A stretch of 64,000 nucleotides of DNA from Azolla pinnata (GCA_037176905.1 JBBBWG010004780.1:25345-89344), one strand, 5' to 3'. Counted from the first letter of the stretch, positions 1-11,580 are shown. Translations and numbers: made by a program. The notes: generated by a model not told the origin, from the sequence alone.

Positions 1-590
1 TTTCTGAGGTACGCAGACGTACAATACGTACCGAATACGTGCAAAAATACGTGCAAGACGTAGTGAATACGTACAAACATACGTACAATGCATGCAATAC
101 ATGCTACTTACAAATACATACAACTCATCAGCATCTGCCACCACCGTCATGATGATGCCATCTGATGATCCCCATCAATCTCCATTTCTGAGGTACGCAG
201 ACGTACAATACGTACCGAATACGTGCAAAAATACGTGCAAGACGTAGTGAATACGTACAAAAATACGTACAATGCATGCAATACATGCTACTTACAATAT
301 ATACAATACATACCAACTACAGTGCATACAATAGAACACACACAATACCTACAAACTACCGTGCATAGCATACATGCCAATTTCAATGCATACAATGCAT
401 ACTAACTACCATCTGTGGAATACATGGTAATTACAATACACACAATACATACTAACTACAATGCATACGATACGTGCTAATTGCAATGAATACAATACAT
501 ACTAACTACAATGCATACGATACGTGCTAATTGCAATGAATACAATACATACTGACTACAACGCATGCATACAGTACATGTTATATAATC
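1..590. repeat. Degenerate ATAC/TACG tandem repeats
   Basis: A block of about 115 bp at 1-115 recurs almost exactly at 185-300 (both begin TTTCTGAGGTACGCAGACGT). It is rich in the motif AATACGTGCAA and its variants. From about 300 to 590 a shorter unit follows, based on ATACAATACATACTAACTAC; one 48-bp stretch at 450-497 is repeated at 498-545. Short open frames here only translate the repeat. No gene is seen. Confidence 0.8.
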
Positions 591-599
591 TTAGACCAG

Positions 600-1257
600 T
601 CAAAAACACAGCAATTTTATCACAGCTAATCTATACATGTATCTGTATGTGTATACCGTGTGTCCATGCATGTGTTCGTATGCATATCATGCTTTTGTGT
701 TTGTGTATATGCATGCAAGTGTCGGGTATTTGTACCTGTATATGTGTTTGTATGCCGATGGTGTTTACCTTCATCGATTTTTCTGGCTGTACTGTTTATA
801 TACTCCATCATTTTCTGTGCATCCATTTAGAGTTCACCAAAGCATGCCAAGAATTAGCTTGAAAGGATTTAATGACAAAAGAATCAGGTGTTCATTTGCA
901 AGCAGTGCAGCTGAATGTGTGATTTGAAAATATCACTGTCTATTTGACAACAAACTTGATTCATTCAGAGTCTTATTGCACTACATTGAAAGCATTTCAT
1001 TAACATCAAACCTATAAACAATTATGCCATGTAGCATAAGTCTGGAGAAAATGATAGCAATCTTGACTAAATTCTTATAGTCACAAGGCAAATGGTGTCA
1101 ATCCAATATTGCCAAAAAAATTTGAACATTGTGCTGTATGTGAGGGTCAAGTTTGCAGCAAAAAAGCAGGCTCAACAGACCGACTAAAACCAACAAAATT
1201 TACAAGTTTAATAGTACGACTAGAATCATCACAGAAGGGCGATCGCGCAGGTCAGCA
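600..1257. other. Intergenic, 3' flank of the VPS37-like gene
   Basis: No coding region was recognised. The part nearest 1257 is probably the 3' UTR of the minus-strand VPS37-like gene. The short open frames at 524-927 have no family resemblance and overlap TGTATGTG-type simple sequence. Confidence 0.5.
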
Positions 1258-3938
1258 CTAGAGACCCATTGAAAATTTGGCTGCAGAATATGTCAAAGTC
1301 CATCGGTGACACATTGAGCGTAATCTTCGATACTTCGGAATGAATTCTAGAAGTTCTATCTCTCCTGACAAGAGTTGCTTGTGCAGTTCTTCAGATTGTT
1401 CATCTGCTTGGTTGATAACCTCTGGAATAAGGCAACAGAGATGATGGTATATAAGTGCCGGGTTTTCCAGCTAAATACGCAGCTCAGCTTCAATGTTCAC
1501 ATATATACCTTGAAGCCTTTCTAGAAGAGTTGGTATGCTCAATCTATTTTTTATATCTGTCTCCAGCTTTTGAACCTTCGACAGGTCCTCCAGAGCGGCA
1601 GGTAAATCCGAGGTTCGTATGATCGCACACTGTTGTAGATCATTACAGAAAAAATATGTACACATCAAGCCATGCACATAGTGTTATCATTACCCAAAAA
1701 ATTGTGTATCCAAACATTAAGTGTGTCTTGGCCAACTGATGAAAGAGTTGAGAAAAGCTAATGTAAGAGTTAAGATCCCCAAAGATCATCATGCTACCAA
1801 TCTTTCATAGACACATGGTGAAAAGTAATGAAATGACAACATTGATGATGAATATAATTAGGATGCTGGTAACTTTGACTTCTTATCTGAGCTGGTCTAT
1901 CTTGGGCTGCCTTTTGGAATACCCATCTAGTTTTCATAACGAGAACATGGTTTTAGAACATGGTTTTGGTTTATCTTGGACTTCTTATCAGCATGAAGAA
2001 AGAAAGAAAGCAAGATATATTAACGTCTCCTTAGGCCAATATGACCCATGAGATAAAGCGTACAATATTGCTTGCGTATCCACTCATCTGTGGAAGTATA
2101 ATGACGATTGCAAATACGATCATCTCCAGTGCAATGAGACTTTCACAGTTCTTCTCCATAACCTCTCTTTTCAATCTGTACATTGCCTTTAACTATTGAC
2201 AAAAACAAAAATCAGAACTTGTGTACCTGATTTTGCAGTTCCGCAATGATCGATTCTTGCTCTAAATTCTTTCCTGTTGAAGTACGAAAATATGATGATA
2301 AATCAGAAAGCATGAAATGCAAATGTATTGATATAGCATGGAGCAAGGTAGAAGACGAAGTACTTGCTAGCTCGATATTGCTCTTTTTTAGTTCTTCATC
2401 AAGCTGCAAGACATCAGAAAATAAGCAAGATTCTAGAGATTTTGGAGAACTTAGGCAAAAACATAAAGCAGAAGTCAAGAAAACAAGTTTAACTAAAGTG
2501 TATGAGAGAGCAAACGTACAAGAAGCAAACCTCACAGACAGAGGCTTCGTCAACTATTTCGTGTTGTTATGAACTACAGGATACTCCATGTAGGTTATCA
2601 TATCGTTCATCTTAATATATGAGATCTACATACAGCTCTTTTCTTTCTAGATGTGTAGAGATCTGTAGAAACCAAAATGTGTAACGATTCCCTTTATGGG
2701 CATAGATGGTGGCGTCAACAGATGAAGAGCTCAAGTTTACAGTGTGTTCATCCACTATAAAAGAGCACATCAGAGCTGGTATTCTGATGTGGAGTACTGC
2801 CAATGTTGATGGGGCTATTTGTGCTTACCTATAGTAGCAACTTAATGCAAGTGTGCAACAGTGCAATGTCATAACAACCGGCACAAGACATACATGGCAG
2901 CAACAAGCGGATGTAACAGGTGGTTGAAGATGGTCATTCTTAGACCTACTTTTCTGCTGCAATTATGGGTGGATACTACAGAAAAAACTATCAAAGAGAG
3001 CTTTGTACTGATTTGACAGAGTCCTTGGCATTCAAAAGGGATCTCCAATCAAAAGCACACAGGATGACATTTGTCTAATGCATAATGAGGTGTTTGATTG
3101 AATAATTCAGAACAACTAGGTTTGCATAATATTCAACTGAAAGCTACAGTATACCACAAATATCTTTTAGTGCAGGAAGTTAGTTGCAGTAAAAATTGTT
3201 AACAGGTTCTCTCACAGTAACAAGTAGCCATTTGATGGACATGCTCTTGTTTGTGGTTGGATAACTCTGTATGTGTAAGCCCAATATATGATATTCAATT
3301 CTTCGGCTCAAGTCTAAATTTGCAAGCTTGGGCAGGTAGCTAACAGCTGCAAGGCATGCTACTACTGATGCCTAATCTTATTGTCCAAATTCATGTATAA
3401 ATTTAACACAATTCAAGAAAGCTTCCCTAGGAAAAAAATTATATTCATAGCTTATTTATTTCCAATGTCCAACTTTCCATTTCAAAACATCTCCACATTA
3501 AGAAAATTTCATAATGAGCAGAAACACTAAAGATCCTGAGGGCGTTATCTTGCACTTACAATGTCTAATGTTCTAACTAGATCAAGAGAGTGCAAAAGCT
3601 CATTGTAAGCTGCCTTATCTGTCACGAGTTTACGCAGTTCTTCCACACTGTATCCAAAACAGGAAGTTAAGATTTCTTAATTGGTCATACTCACAAGTGT
3701 GCACATTTTCTCAGATAATAACCTTTTATTTTTTAGACGAAGAAATGTGGCTGCAAAAACATTTGAAGGAAACTCCGGTAATACCCCAGACTGAAAGTAT
3801 GATCTTGATTCTGACTCTGCAATGTTTGGAGATGATGAAGCCCTATGCAAGCCACTCTGACTAAGCACAGAGGGAGGATACCATGATTGTGTGGGTATCC
3901 ATGAGAAGTTTGGTTGTGCCTGTTGTTGCCGATTATTT
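1258..3938 (-). CDS. VPS37-like ESCRT-I subunit (Mod_r domain), first exon not located
   Basis: ESCRT-I helps to sort ubiquitinated membrane cargo into multivesicular bodies, and VPS37 is a coiled-coil subunit of its stalk. Exons read on the minus strand are 3938-3723, 3647-3560, 2403-2364, 2273-2227, 1629-1509 and 1421-1258 (stop TAG). All splice phases join. The N-terminal part has QQQAQP and TQSWYPPSV, as in Arabidopsis VPS37-1 (recalled). The Mod_r helices follow: VEELRKLVTDKAAYNELLHS, then ELARKNLEQESIIAELQNQ joined to CAIIRTSDLPAALEDL, and finally EFIPKYRRLRSMCHRW. About 224 residues are visible, close to the family length. The first exon, expected to start near MFxFWG and to end in phase 2, was not found between 3939 and 6370. 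The upstream satellite may hide it. Family assignment is firm; the 5' end is open. Confidence 0.85.
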
Positions 3939-4930
3939 CTGTAGAAACATAATCTCTCACATGTTTCTGACCAATCAGAGAGAACATAAGTGAAGGAGGA
4001 TACTAAACAATCGCAATCAAGTTACTAAGTCAGCGATTTCTTATGCTAAAATGCAAGAATTATTCAGATAGATCATACATAAATGACTGGTTTGAGCTTG
4101 CTACTCATCTGATACTATTCTCTGAAGTGTGGCCTCAATGGAACTCTACTCGGTAAAATTCTTTCACATCAAAGAATGACTGATCAACTTCATGACTATT
4201 ATGTGAAAATATTCGATTCTTCATGCTCATATATTCGTGAGGCCTTCAGAGATGTAACATGTTTCTATCCCTCCTTACATCTGAGGTGATACATTTCCCC
4301 TTACATCTGAGGTTATACATTTCCAGTCATTCTTTCGTTTTCCTTCGCTCTCAACAACACATCCTGATGGGTTCAAAACCATATCTTGGGAACACTGCGT
4401 ATCATCACCTCTCCTAATGTACAAGATAAGCTACCAAATGAAATAACGGCCTCAAGATAAATGACAGATCAATTTCAGCCATGGTTCGATTCTCTCTCTC
4501 TCTCTCTCATTTTCTCTGGAACATGCTTTGATAGGTGCTATCCATCTACGAATCCATCTATCAACTCCATTTCTAGAAAGGATGCATGCAGGCGAGCACA
4601 TTACGCAAAACAAAGAGCCAACCAAACAGATAACAAAGACGAGCAGCTATGCAATGGAGAAAGAAGAGCAGAGAACACCGAAGCTACAGAGGTGGAGCTG
4701 ATCACGCAGCCCGATTCGGAAAACGAAAAGAAGAAGCAAAAAGCGGTCAGAAGACAGAAAGAGATGTTTGTTTAGGTATGAAGCGATTATCAGGAAGGGC
4801 GCGCGCACCTGGGCATGGCGATGGCGATGGCGATGGCGATGGAGGACTGTGTTCGAGATCAGACCAGACGCTGCAGTGCAGGTTGCCTGAGTCCTCGCAG
4901 ATCGAGCTTCGCTGAACAAAGGAATGGTTC
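3939..4930. other. Upstream region of the VPS37-like gene
   Basis: This stretch should hold the missing first exon, 5' UTR and promoter of the minus-strand VPS37-like gene. It has a short (TC)n run at about 4490-4510 and a GCGATG hexamer run at 4815-4842. A possible splice donor, CCCAG|GTGCGC on the minus strand, lies at about 4810. No convincing start codon in a family-like context was seen. Confidence 0.4.
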
Positions 4931-5836
4931 TCCACACATACATGCACACATACATACATACACAGACATGCATACATACATACATACACACGCACATACA
5001 TACACACACAAATACATACATACATGCACACATATACGTACGTACGTACGTACATACGCACACAAACATACACATACACGCATGCACACATACATTAAAC
5101 ATGCTCACGCACATGCATGCATGCATGCGCACACACACATACATACATACACGCATGCGCACATACATACAGACACACATACATACATACATGCACACAT
5201 ATACGTACGTACGTACGTACATACACACACAGACACAAACATACACATACACACATGCACACATACATAAAACATGCTCACGCACATGCATGCATGCATG
5301 CACGCACACATACATGCACACCCATGCATCCATCCATCCAGCCAGCACCGCATGCACACATGCGTACGTACATACATGCACATCCATGCATCCATCCATC
5401 CAGCCAACACGGCATGCACATGCATCCATGCATGCACGCACACATACATGCACACCCATGCATGCATCCATCCAGCCAGCACCGTATGTATGCACACATG
5501 CATCCATGCATGCATACGTACGTGCATAACGTACATGCATGCGTACGTACATACATGCAGATCCATGCATCCATCCATCCAGCCAACACCGCATGCACAT
5601 GCATCCATGCATGCATGCACGCGCACATACATGCACATCCATGCATGCATCAGCACCGTACGTATGCACATATGCATCCATCCAGGCAGCACCGTATGTA
5701 TGCACACATGCATTCATGCATGCATGCATGCATGCATCAGCACCGTACGTATGCACATATGCATCCATCCAGCCAGCACCGTATGTATGCACACATGCAT
5801 CCATGCATGCATGCATGCAAGCACACGCACATGCAT
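4931..5836. repeat. CATA/GTAC/CATG/CATC satellite block
   Basis: The block is about 900 bp of almost pure tetranucleotide sequence: (CATA)n, (GTAC)n at 5037-5055 and 5201-5222, (CATG)n and (CATC)n. These are arranged in higher-order units. The unit ending in CATCCATCCATCCAGCCAGC recurs at about 5325, 5390, 5465, 5565 and 5760. The first half holds two copies of a roughly 180-bp unit (about 4935-5105 and 5110-5290). Open frames on both strands translate as Cys/Met/His/Thr-rich repeats and are not genes. Many segments are self-complementary (CATGCATG, GTACGTAC). Confidence 0.93.
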
Positions 5837-6373
5837 TGTGATTGTATTCTTAATAGATGAGTGGATACAAAAACATTATTGTATGCTTTGCTTCTTGGGT
5901 CATATCAGCCTAAGCTGACGTCTTTCTTCTTTCTTTCTCAATCCTGCAGGTAATCCTTCATAAACCTGATATATTCCAATGTCAATTGTGTCGAAGTCCT
6001 GTTGAAAAATCCACCTCGAATTTTGATAGGATAGTATAGACTGATGCACCATAGCCCTCCCTCTCTATATGGAGCAAGCAAATTCCACATCATGGATTAA
6101 GCTGGTATGAATCACATTACGTACACATATAATACAATCCGGATGTCCGAATCAATGGGGGTCTTATTCGATACACCTTGTGCCGAGAGCCACCTCTGGC
6201 GGAATGAATAAATCTACAACAGTCCACATACCGAACGAAGAAGTGAGTCGGGGAGTTTCGGCGACGAATTTTCAGCGCGAAAATCCATCATGAGACTTCA
6301 ATGCTTGATGCTTTGATTCAACTACACGTAGAGAAGCCGGTTTTGCTGTTTTGCAGCTGTGGTAGTAGGTACT
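5837..6373. other. Intergenic, 3' flank of violaxanthin de-epoxidase
   Basis: No gene was recognised. The stretch nearest 6373 is presumably the 3' UTR of the minus-strand de-epoxidase gene. Confidence 0.5.
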
Positions 6374-9222
6374 TCACCTGAGCTTCCGGATTGGTAATGC
6401 TTTTCCAAAGAGCTTCTCTACCTCTTCGGCTTCCATCTTCAGTTCGCCTAACAAGGCTTTCTCCTCCTCCCCCAACTCTTTCAAGAATATATCTTGGTCT
6501 TTCTTCAGCTGCTGCACTCCCAGTTTAAGCCTGTCAAACAATGCCATCTCGCTTTTCCCAACCTTCACTACTTCCTCCTCGATCTCCAGCACCTCTTGCA
6601 CGATCACTTGCTCGCCTTCCTCAACTTTCTTCTCGATTCTCGCGAGCAATGGCGGCTCCGGAGCGCAAGAGTTGTCAGTGGTCCTGAACTTCGAGAAATC
6701 TAGCCCGGCCCTCTTTGCAGCCTTTGTCAGCTCTGGGACAATGCTCGGGGGAAGAGTCTTGCTACGTGTGTACACAACCGCACCTCCATAACCATCCCAT
6801 GCATCATTCCGGCCCTTGTAGTAAACAAAGATGTAATCATCTGGCTCGTTCACAGTCTTGGCTGACAAAATGTACCTACAGATGAATCTGACCTACGCTT
6901 AGCAATCACAGTAGACAGCATAAAACCGAGGGGATAATGAGATACTACCATACCAATCATCTTCGTAATGTAGAAACTCATTGCCATGGTTGAGTAGTAT
7001 TCCTGGCTGGCCTGGATCTTGCACAAAGTTCTGGACTGCAGTGCGTGTTATGAAGCCTCCATCCGGAGTTTGGATCCTCCATGAAAGCTTCCCTGTAATC
7101 TTATTCGGGGAAGCTGAAAACTCGTGTACTTGGCAATCAAAGGTGTCGAATGTCGGATTTAGCCCACTGCTGATATACCATTTCCCACTGAAGTCTACAG
7201 TATCAAACTTCTGCACAAGTACTGACGGTTGGGGTACCGGATATGCACCTTGGTCTGCCTTTCGGGGCACACATTTCTTTCTTGAAACAGCACACTCATT
7301 AAATTGGTCGACCACGGAATTCTCAAAAATATCTCCACAGCCTATCTGTAAGAGTCGCAATTCTGTCAGGAAGCTCTCAAATTACAGCTCTCAATATGAT
7401 GTACACACAGAAATATTTTCATATGCATTACCCAACTCTTACTGGAAATCCACATGACAAGTATCATCCTTTATAATATTGTAACACTATGAGATAAGAA
7501 ATGCTACAGCACAATACGCAAATACCAAACTATGTTCAAACCGCACGAATGAGGTACAAAATGGCATGCATGGAGTGACAGCACACGTTGACAGTCTAAA
7601 GGTTTCTCTTGATGCTGCTTCTCGTAATATTCCAAATCTACTTCCTGAGAATAGGCAACACTTTGGCTTGGAGTGAAATCGAATAAAAAACCAGATCTCG
7701 GATAAAATGACTTCACCATAATTTGAGAGTTTGCCTCGAAACTGCAGTTTGAATAGTTTAAAAGGTTTATCCAGATTGAGCCAACATTCAAGAAGCTCAC
7801 AAGACTACAGTTTGGATTAAGATTTGCCCAATGGAACCATACTGATTAACTGTTGCCTATGGTTAAAGCTTTCTATCAGCTTGCCATGTTTGGAGAAGTT
7901 CAGAATGCAACAAATTAAATGTTTTATATCCAATTTATAGCCTGGTTAATTATACAAACGAGCATACTAAGAGTACTCACCTGGCATTCTGTTTCATCTG
8001 GCCGATTATTGCAAGTTTGTAAGCAAGCTATGTTCGCTGCACAAGATGGATCTGCAATACAGCGTGCTAGTTCAACCCTAGTCATCAAGCATTAAAAGAA
8101 GCCAATTAATTCTAAGAGTAACATACTGATAAAGAAACAATCGACAATGTCACTCTTCCAAGTCCATACATAGAGTACAAACACTATATCTGAAAGTATA
8201 GAAGCAGCTTGTTGCATAGTAACAAAAATGTATCCACAAAATGCGGAAAATTGACTACAACACACGCTGCTTTCTTATAACCTACATATCATCATGAACT
8301 CCTTGACCAGATAATGAGAATGTTAGTATGCTAATAATGGAAATGTTTTGTTTCTTTAGCATGGTGAACTAATTTGTATTGGTGACCAAATAATATCACT
8401 ACTGGCAGTCTGCCAATAACAATGACGGCCAGTCACATGTACCAGTTTTATGCCACTCTTTGCAGATTCATAAATATCACAACCTTCAAGCCAACACTTG
8501 CTATCCATTTTCTAATGCTCATGATGCATTCTTTATTTTGATTTCCTGCTGGCTGTGAAGCCATTATATTTTAAGGTATGCATTTTAAGCAATATGTACA
8601 GACATCAAACAATGTCAACCCTAAACCCATCTGTATGTATCGCATATACAGATTCAGTTAAAATGATACATGCCTATGTACGCTTGTGTGTTATCATCGA
8701 CATCTTCATGTTTCCTTCTCTTCATGACATACATATCCAGAATTACATACGGTAGTGTGGAAGATACCAAGATCTCAAATACTCTTGTCCGAAACTATTT
8801 CTTTAGAAATGACTGTCTACACGGCAAATTTTTTTGCAAAGCCAAGTTTGTAACGATGGAATCATTTAGTCTGAAATCCAGAATCTGAGACGGAAAGCTA
8901 ACCTGCATTCTTTGAGAAGACAAACACAAGTCTGCAGAGCATCAACGCCGAAGCTCGGAGGAGCAATCAATAGCTGGAATCCGATGAGAACACCTGACAC
9001 GACCGTCAAGCCCGTGCCATGGAAGCCCAAGCGAGCTGAAGAAGAAGAAGAAGAAGAAGAAGAAGAAGAAGACGTAGAAGAAGCAGTCTTCAAGGATTCA
9101 ACTTCACTGAAGGGAGAAAGCGCTGTAATTCTGACGCGCCGTGGTGCGACCAATGGACGCGATACACCGATTCTCGATCGCCGAAGGCTGTGACAAGGGC
9201 TCATACATTGTGCTGTTATCAT
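6374..9222 (-). CDS. VDE: Violaxanthin de-epoxidase, chloroplast precursor
   Basis: VDE is a thylakoid-lumen enzyme that converts violaxanthin to antheraxanthin and zeaxanthin with ascorbate, for photoprotection. Minus-strand exons are 9222-8903, 8077-7981, 7345-6954 and 6875-6374, giving 436 residues; the Arabidopsis protein is about 460. An in-frame TTG lies further up, so the ATG at 9222 was chosen. Residues 1-92 form a bipartite transit region: a basic start, a serine run at about 49-62, then a hydrophobic lumenal signal ([17 protein letters not shown]) before VDALQTC, the usual mature start. The Cys-rich domain follows ([36 protein letters not shown]). The lipocalin domain has [19 protein letters not shown] and [19 protein letters not shown]. 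The Glu-rich C-terminus ends [12 protein letters not shown]. It looks intact, and all splice phases close. Confidence 0.97.
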
Positions 9223-9253
9223 TGCCCGTCCGGATGTGTCAAGGCGCAAACAG

Positions 9254-9365
9254 AAACCCTAAACTTCACAACAACAGACACCTAAACCCTAGCCTTCACA
9301 ACAGACACCTAAACCCTAACCTTCACAACAGACATCTCAACCCCTAAACAGGCACCTAAACCGTA
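9254..9365 (-). promoter_or_regulatory. Telo-box repeats upstream of VDE
   Basis: About four copies of a roughly 27-bp unit lie 32-143 bp upstream of the VDE start codon. The core is CTTCACAACAGACACCT followed by AAACCCTAA. AAACCCTAA is the plant telo-box, known from promoters of many plant housekeeping genes. Whether these copies act as promoter or 5' UTR elements is inference. They may equally be an outlier of the telomere-like array that begins about 250 bp further on. Confidence 0.5.
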
Positions 9366-9460
9366 GCCTTGCCGTTCGCGTAGTGTACCATATCAAGGTA
9401 CGAGCACAATGAAAGAGAGACGGAGAGAAAGGGAAGGAAGGAGAGATACGGATGGCTTAC

Positions 9461-9625
9461 CAGGTGAACAGGGAGGAGTTGACATCGTCGTCGTCGTCGT
9501 CGTCGCCGCCGCCGTCGCCATCGCCATCGCCAGACTCCTGCGTCTGCTTCCGTTTCTTCCTGCGCAGGCGGGGATCGCTCGTACAACAGATAGGGCATAC
9601 GTGGCATCCTTCTAAGGACCGCTCA
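9461..9625 (-). other. Exon-like open frame with CxxC cysteines and an Asp run, unidentified
   Basis: On the minus strand one frame is open from about 9650 down to a good donor (CACCTG|GTAAGCC) at 9461. It reads EGCHVCPICCTSDPRLRRKK, then QTQESGDGDGDGGG, seven aspartates and VNSSLFT. There is no ATG in this frame before the upstream stop, so it would need an upstream acceptor. The first part (about 9573-9650) is the spacer block that recurs seven times in the neighbouring telomere-like array. It may therefore be a captured gene fragment rather than a gene. No family was recognised. Confidence 0.2.
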
Positions 9626-11110
9626 TTCCTTTTGCCCGGTTTTAGGGTTTCCCGAATTAGGGTTTGCTAGGGTTTAGGGTTTCCCGAGTTTAGGGTTTCT
9701 TGGATTTAGGGTTTCCCGAGTTTAGGGTTTACTAGGGTTTGGGGTTTCCCGAGTTTGGGGTTTCTTAGATTTAGGGTTTCCCGAAAAGGGTTTCTTGGAT
9801 TTAGGGTTTCTTGTATTTAGGGTTTCCCGAGTTTAGGGTTTACTAGGGTTTGGGGTTTCCCGAGTTTGGGGTTTCTTGTATTTAGGGTTTCCCGAGTTTA
9901 GGGTTTAGTAGGGTTTAGGGTTTCCCGAGTTTAGGGTTTCCGGAGTTTAGGGTTTCTTGGATTTTGGGTTTCTAGGGTTGCTTGTACAACAGATAGGGCA
10001 TACGTGGCATCCTTCTAAGGACTGCCATTCCTTTTGGCCGGTTTTAGGATTTCCCGAGTTTAGGGTTTACTAGGGTTTTAGGGTTTCCCGAGTTTAGGGT
10101 CTACTAGGGTTTTAGGGTTTACTAGTGTTTTAGGGTTTCCCGAGTTTAGGGTTTACTAGGGTTTTAGGGTTTCCCGAGTTTAGGGTTTACTAGGGTTTAG
10201 GGTTTCCCGAGTTTAGGGTTTCTTGGATTTAGGGTTTCTAGGGCTGCTTGTACAACTGATAGGGCATACCTAGCATCCTTCTAAGGACCGCCATGTCTTT
10301 TGGCCGGTTTTAGGGTTTCCCGAGTTTAGGGTTTACTAGGGTTTAGGGTTTCCCAAGTTTAGGGTTTCTTGGATTTAAGGTTTCCCGAGTTTAGGTTTTC
10401 TTGGATTTATGGTTTCCCGAGTTTAGGGTTTCTTGTATTTAGGGTTTCTAGGGCTGCTTGTACAACAGATAGGGCATACCTGGCATCCTTCTATAGGACT
10501 GCCATTCCTTTTGGCTGGTTTTAGGGTTTACAGTTTAGGGTTTATTAGGGTTAGGGTATCCTAAGTTTAGGGTTTCCCGAGTTTAGGGTTTCTTGGATTT
10601 AGGGTTTCAACTTTAGGGTTTCTTGGATTTAGGGTTTCTAGGGCTGCTTGTACAACAGATAGGGCATACCTGGCATCCTTCTAAGGACCGCCATTCCTTT
10701 CGGCCGGTTTTAGGGTTTACAATTTAGGGTTTATTAGGGTTTCATGAGTTTAGGGTTTCTTGGATTTAGGGTTTCCCGAGTTTAGGGTTTCTTGGATTTA
10801 GGGTTCTAGGGCTGCTTGTAGAACAGATAGGGCATACGTGGCATCCTTCTAAGGACTGCCATTCCTTTTGGCCGGTTTTAGGGTTTCCCGAGTTTAGGGT
10901 TTCTTGGATTTAGGGTTTCCTGAGTTTAGGGTTTCTAGGGCTGCTTGTACAACAGATAGGGCATATGTGGCATCCTTCTAGGGACTGCCATTCCTTTTGG
11001 CTAGTTTTAGGGTTTGCAGTTTAGGGTTTCCCGAGTTTAGAGTTTCTAGGGCTTAGGGTTTCCCGAGTTTAGGGTTTCTAGGGTTATCGGTTTCTCGAGC
11101 TTAGGGTTTT
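9573..11110. repeat. Interstitial telomere-like composite array
   Basis: The array holds dozens of TTTAGGG-derived units, mostly as TTTAGGGTTTCCCGAG, TTTAGGGTTTCTTGGA and TTTAGGGTTTACTAGG. They are interrupted by seven copies of a non-telomeric block of roughly 75 bp that contains ACAGATAGGGCATACGTGGC. The block starts at about 9573, 9980, 10241, 10451, 10641, 10809 and 10938. Perfect head-to-tail (TTTAGGG)n runs are absent, so this is a derived satellite and not a chromosome end. It lies between VDE and SGF29, and no gene was recognised in it beyond the exon-like frame at 9461-9625. Confidence 0.93.
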
Positions 11111-11580
11111 TCATGGGTTCAGCTTGACAGACCCTGCCAACCTACACCTTACGAACCTGCAGTTTGTTGGATCAAAACAGGTTAGATTTGGGTGGTTTAA
11201 GCTTTAGGGTTTTGGGTTCACTTGTCGTCCTCTCTGCTCCGATGAAGCTCATAAGGCTTTTTCATGGGTTCTACTCTGCAGACCTTGCTAACCTGGGCCT
11301 TTTTACAAACATGCAATTTGTTGGGATTAGATAGGTCTTCTGTTTAGGGTGGTTTGGGGTTTAGGGTTCACTCGCCATCGATGAACCTCGCCAAACTTTG
11401 CCTTACAAAACTGCAATTTGCTGGATCGGAGAGGTTTCAGGGTTTAGGTTTTAGTGTCGTCCTCTCTGCGTGATGCTGCCCATAACACTTTCTCATGGGT
11501 TCTATGCAACGAACCTCGTTAAATTGCGCCTCACGAAACTGCAGTTTGTTGGATCGGGTTTAGGTTTTAGGGTCATGTAC
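11111..11580. repeat. Second composite repeat, four degenerate copies
   Basis: Four diverged copies of a unit of 110-150 bp begin at about 11111, 11262, 11380 and 11493. Shared pieces are TTCATGGGTTC, a segment like AACCTCGCCAA, CTGCAGTTTGTTGGATC and GTTTAGGGTT. The array follows directly on the telomere-like array and still carries single TTTAGGG motifs, so the two may share an origin. Confidence 0.75.

Noticed and set aside
4647-5918. Very long open frames on both strands (Cys/Met/His/Thr/Ile-rich)
   Set aside because: They translate the CATA/CATG satellite; all frames look alike and no domain is present.
9356-9607. ATG-started minus-strand frame with an arginine run
   Set aside because: It is an alternative frame of the GTC/GAC repeat; the aspartate frame with a splice donor is more protein-like, and even that is doubtful.
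9573-11110. CRISPR-like pattern of repeats and spacers
   Set aside because: Blocks and intervals are both repetitive, unit sizes do not fit CRISPR, and the setting is a plant nuclear genome.
9573-11110. True chromosome end
   Set aside because: The telomere units are degenerate and interrupted, and genes lie on both sides.
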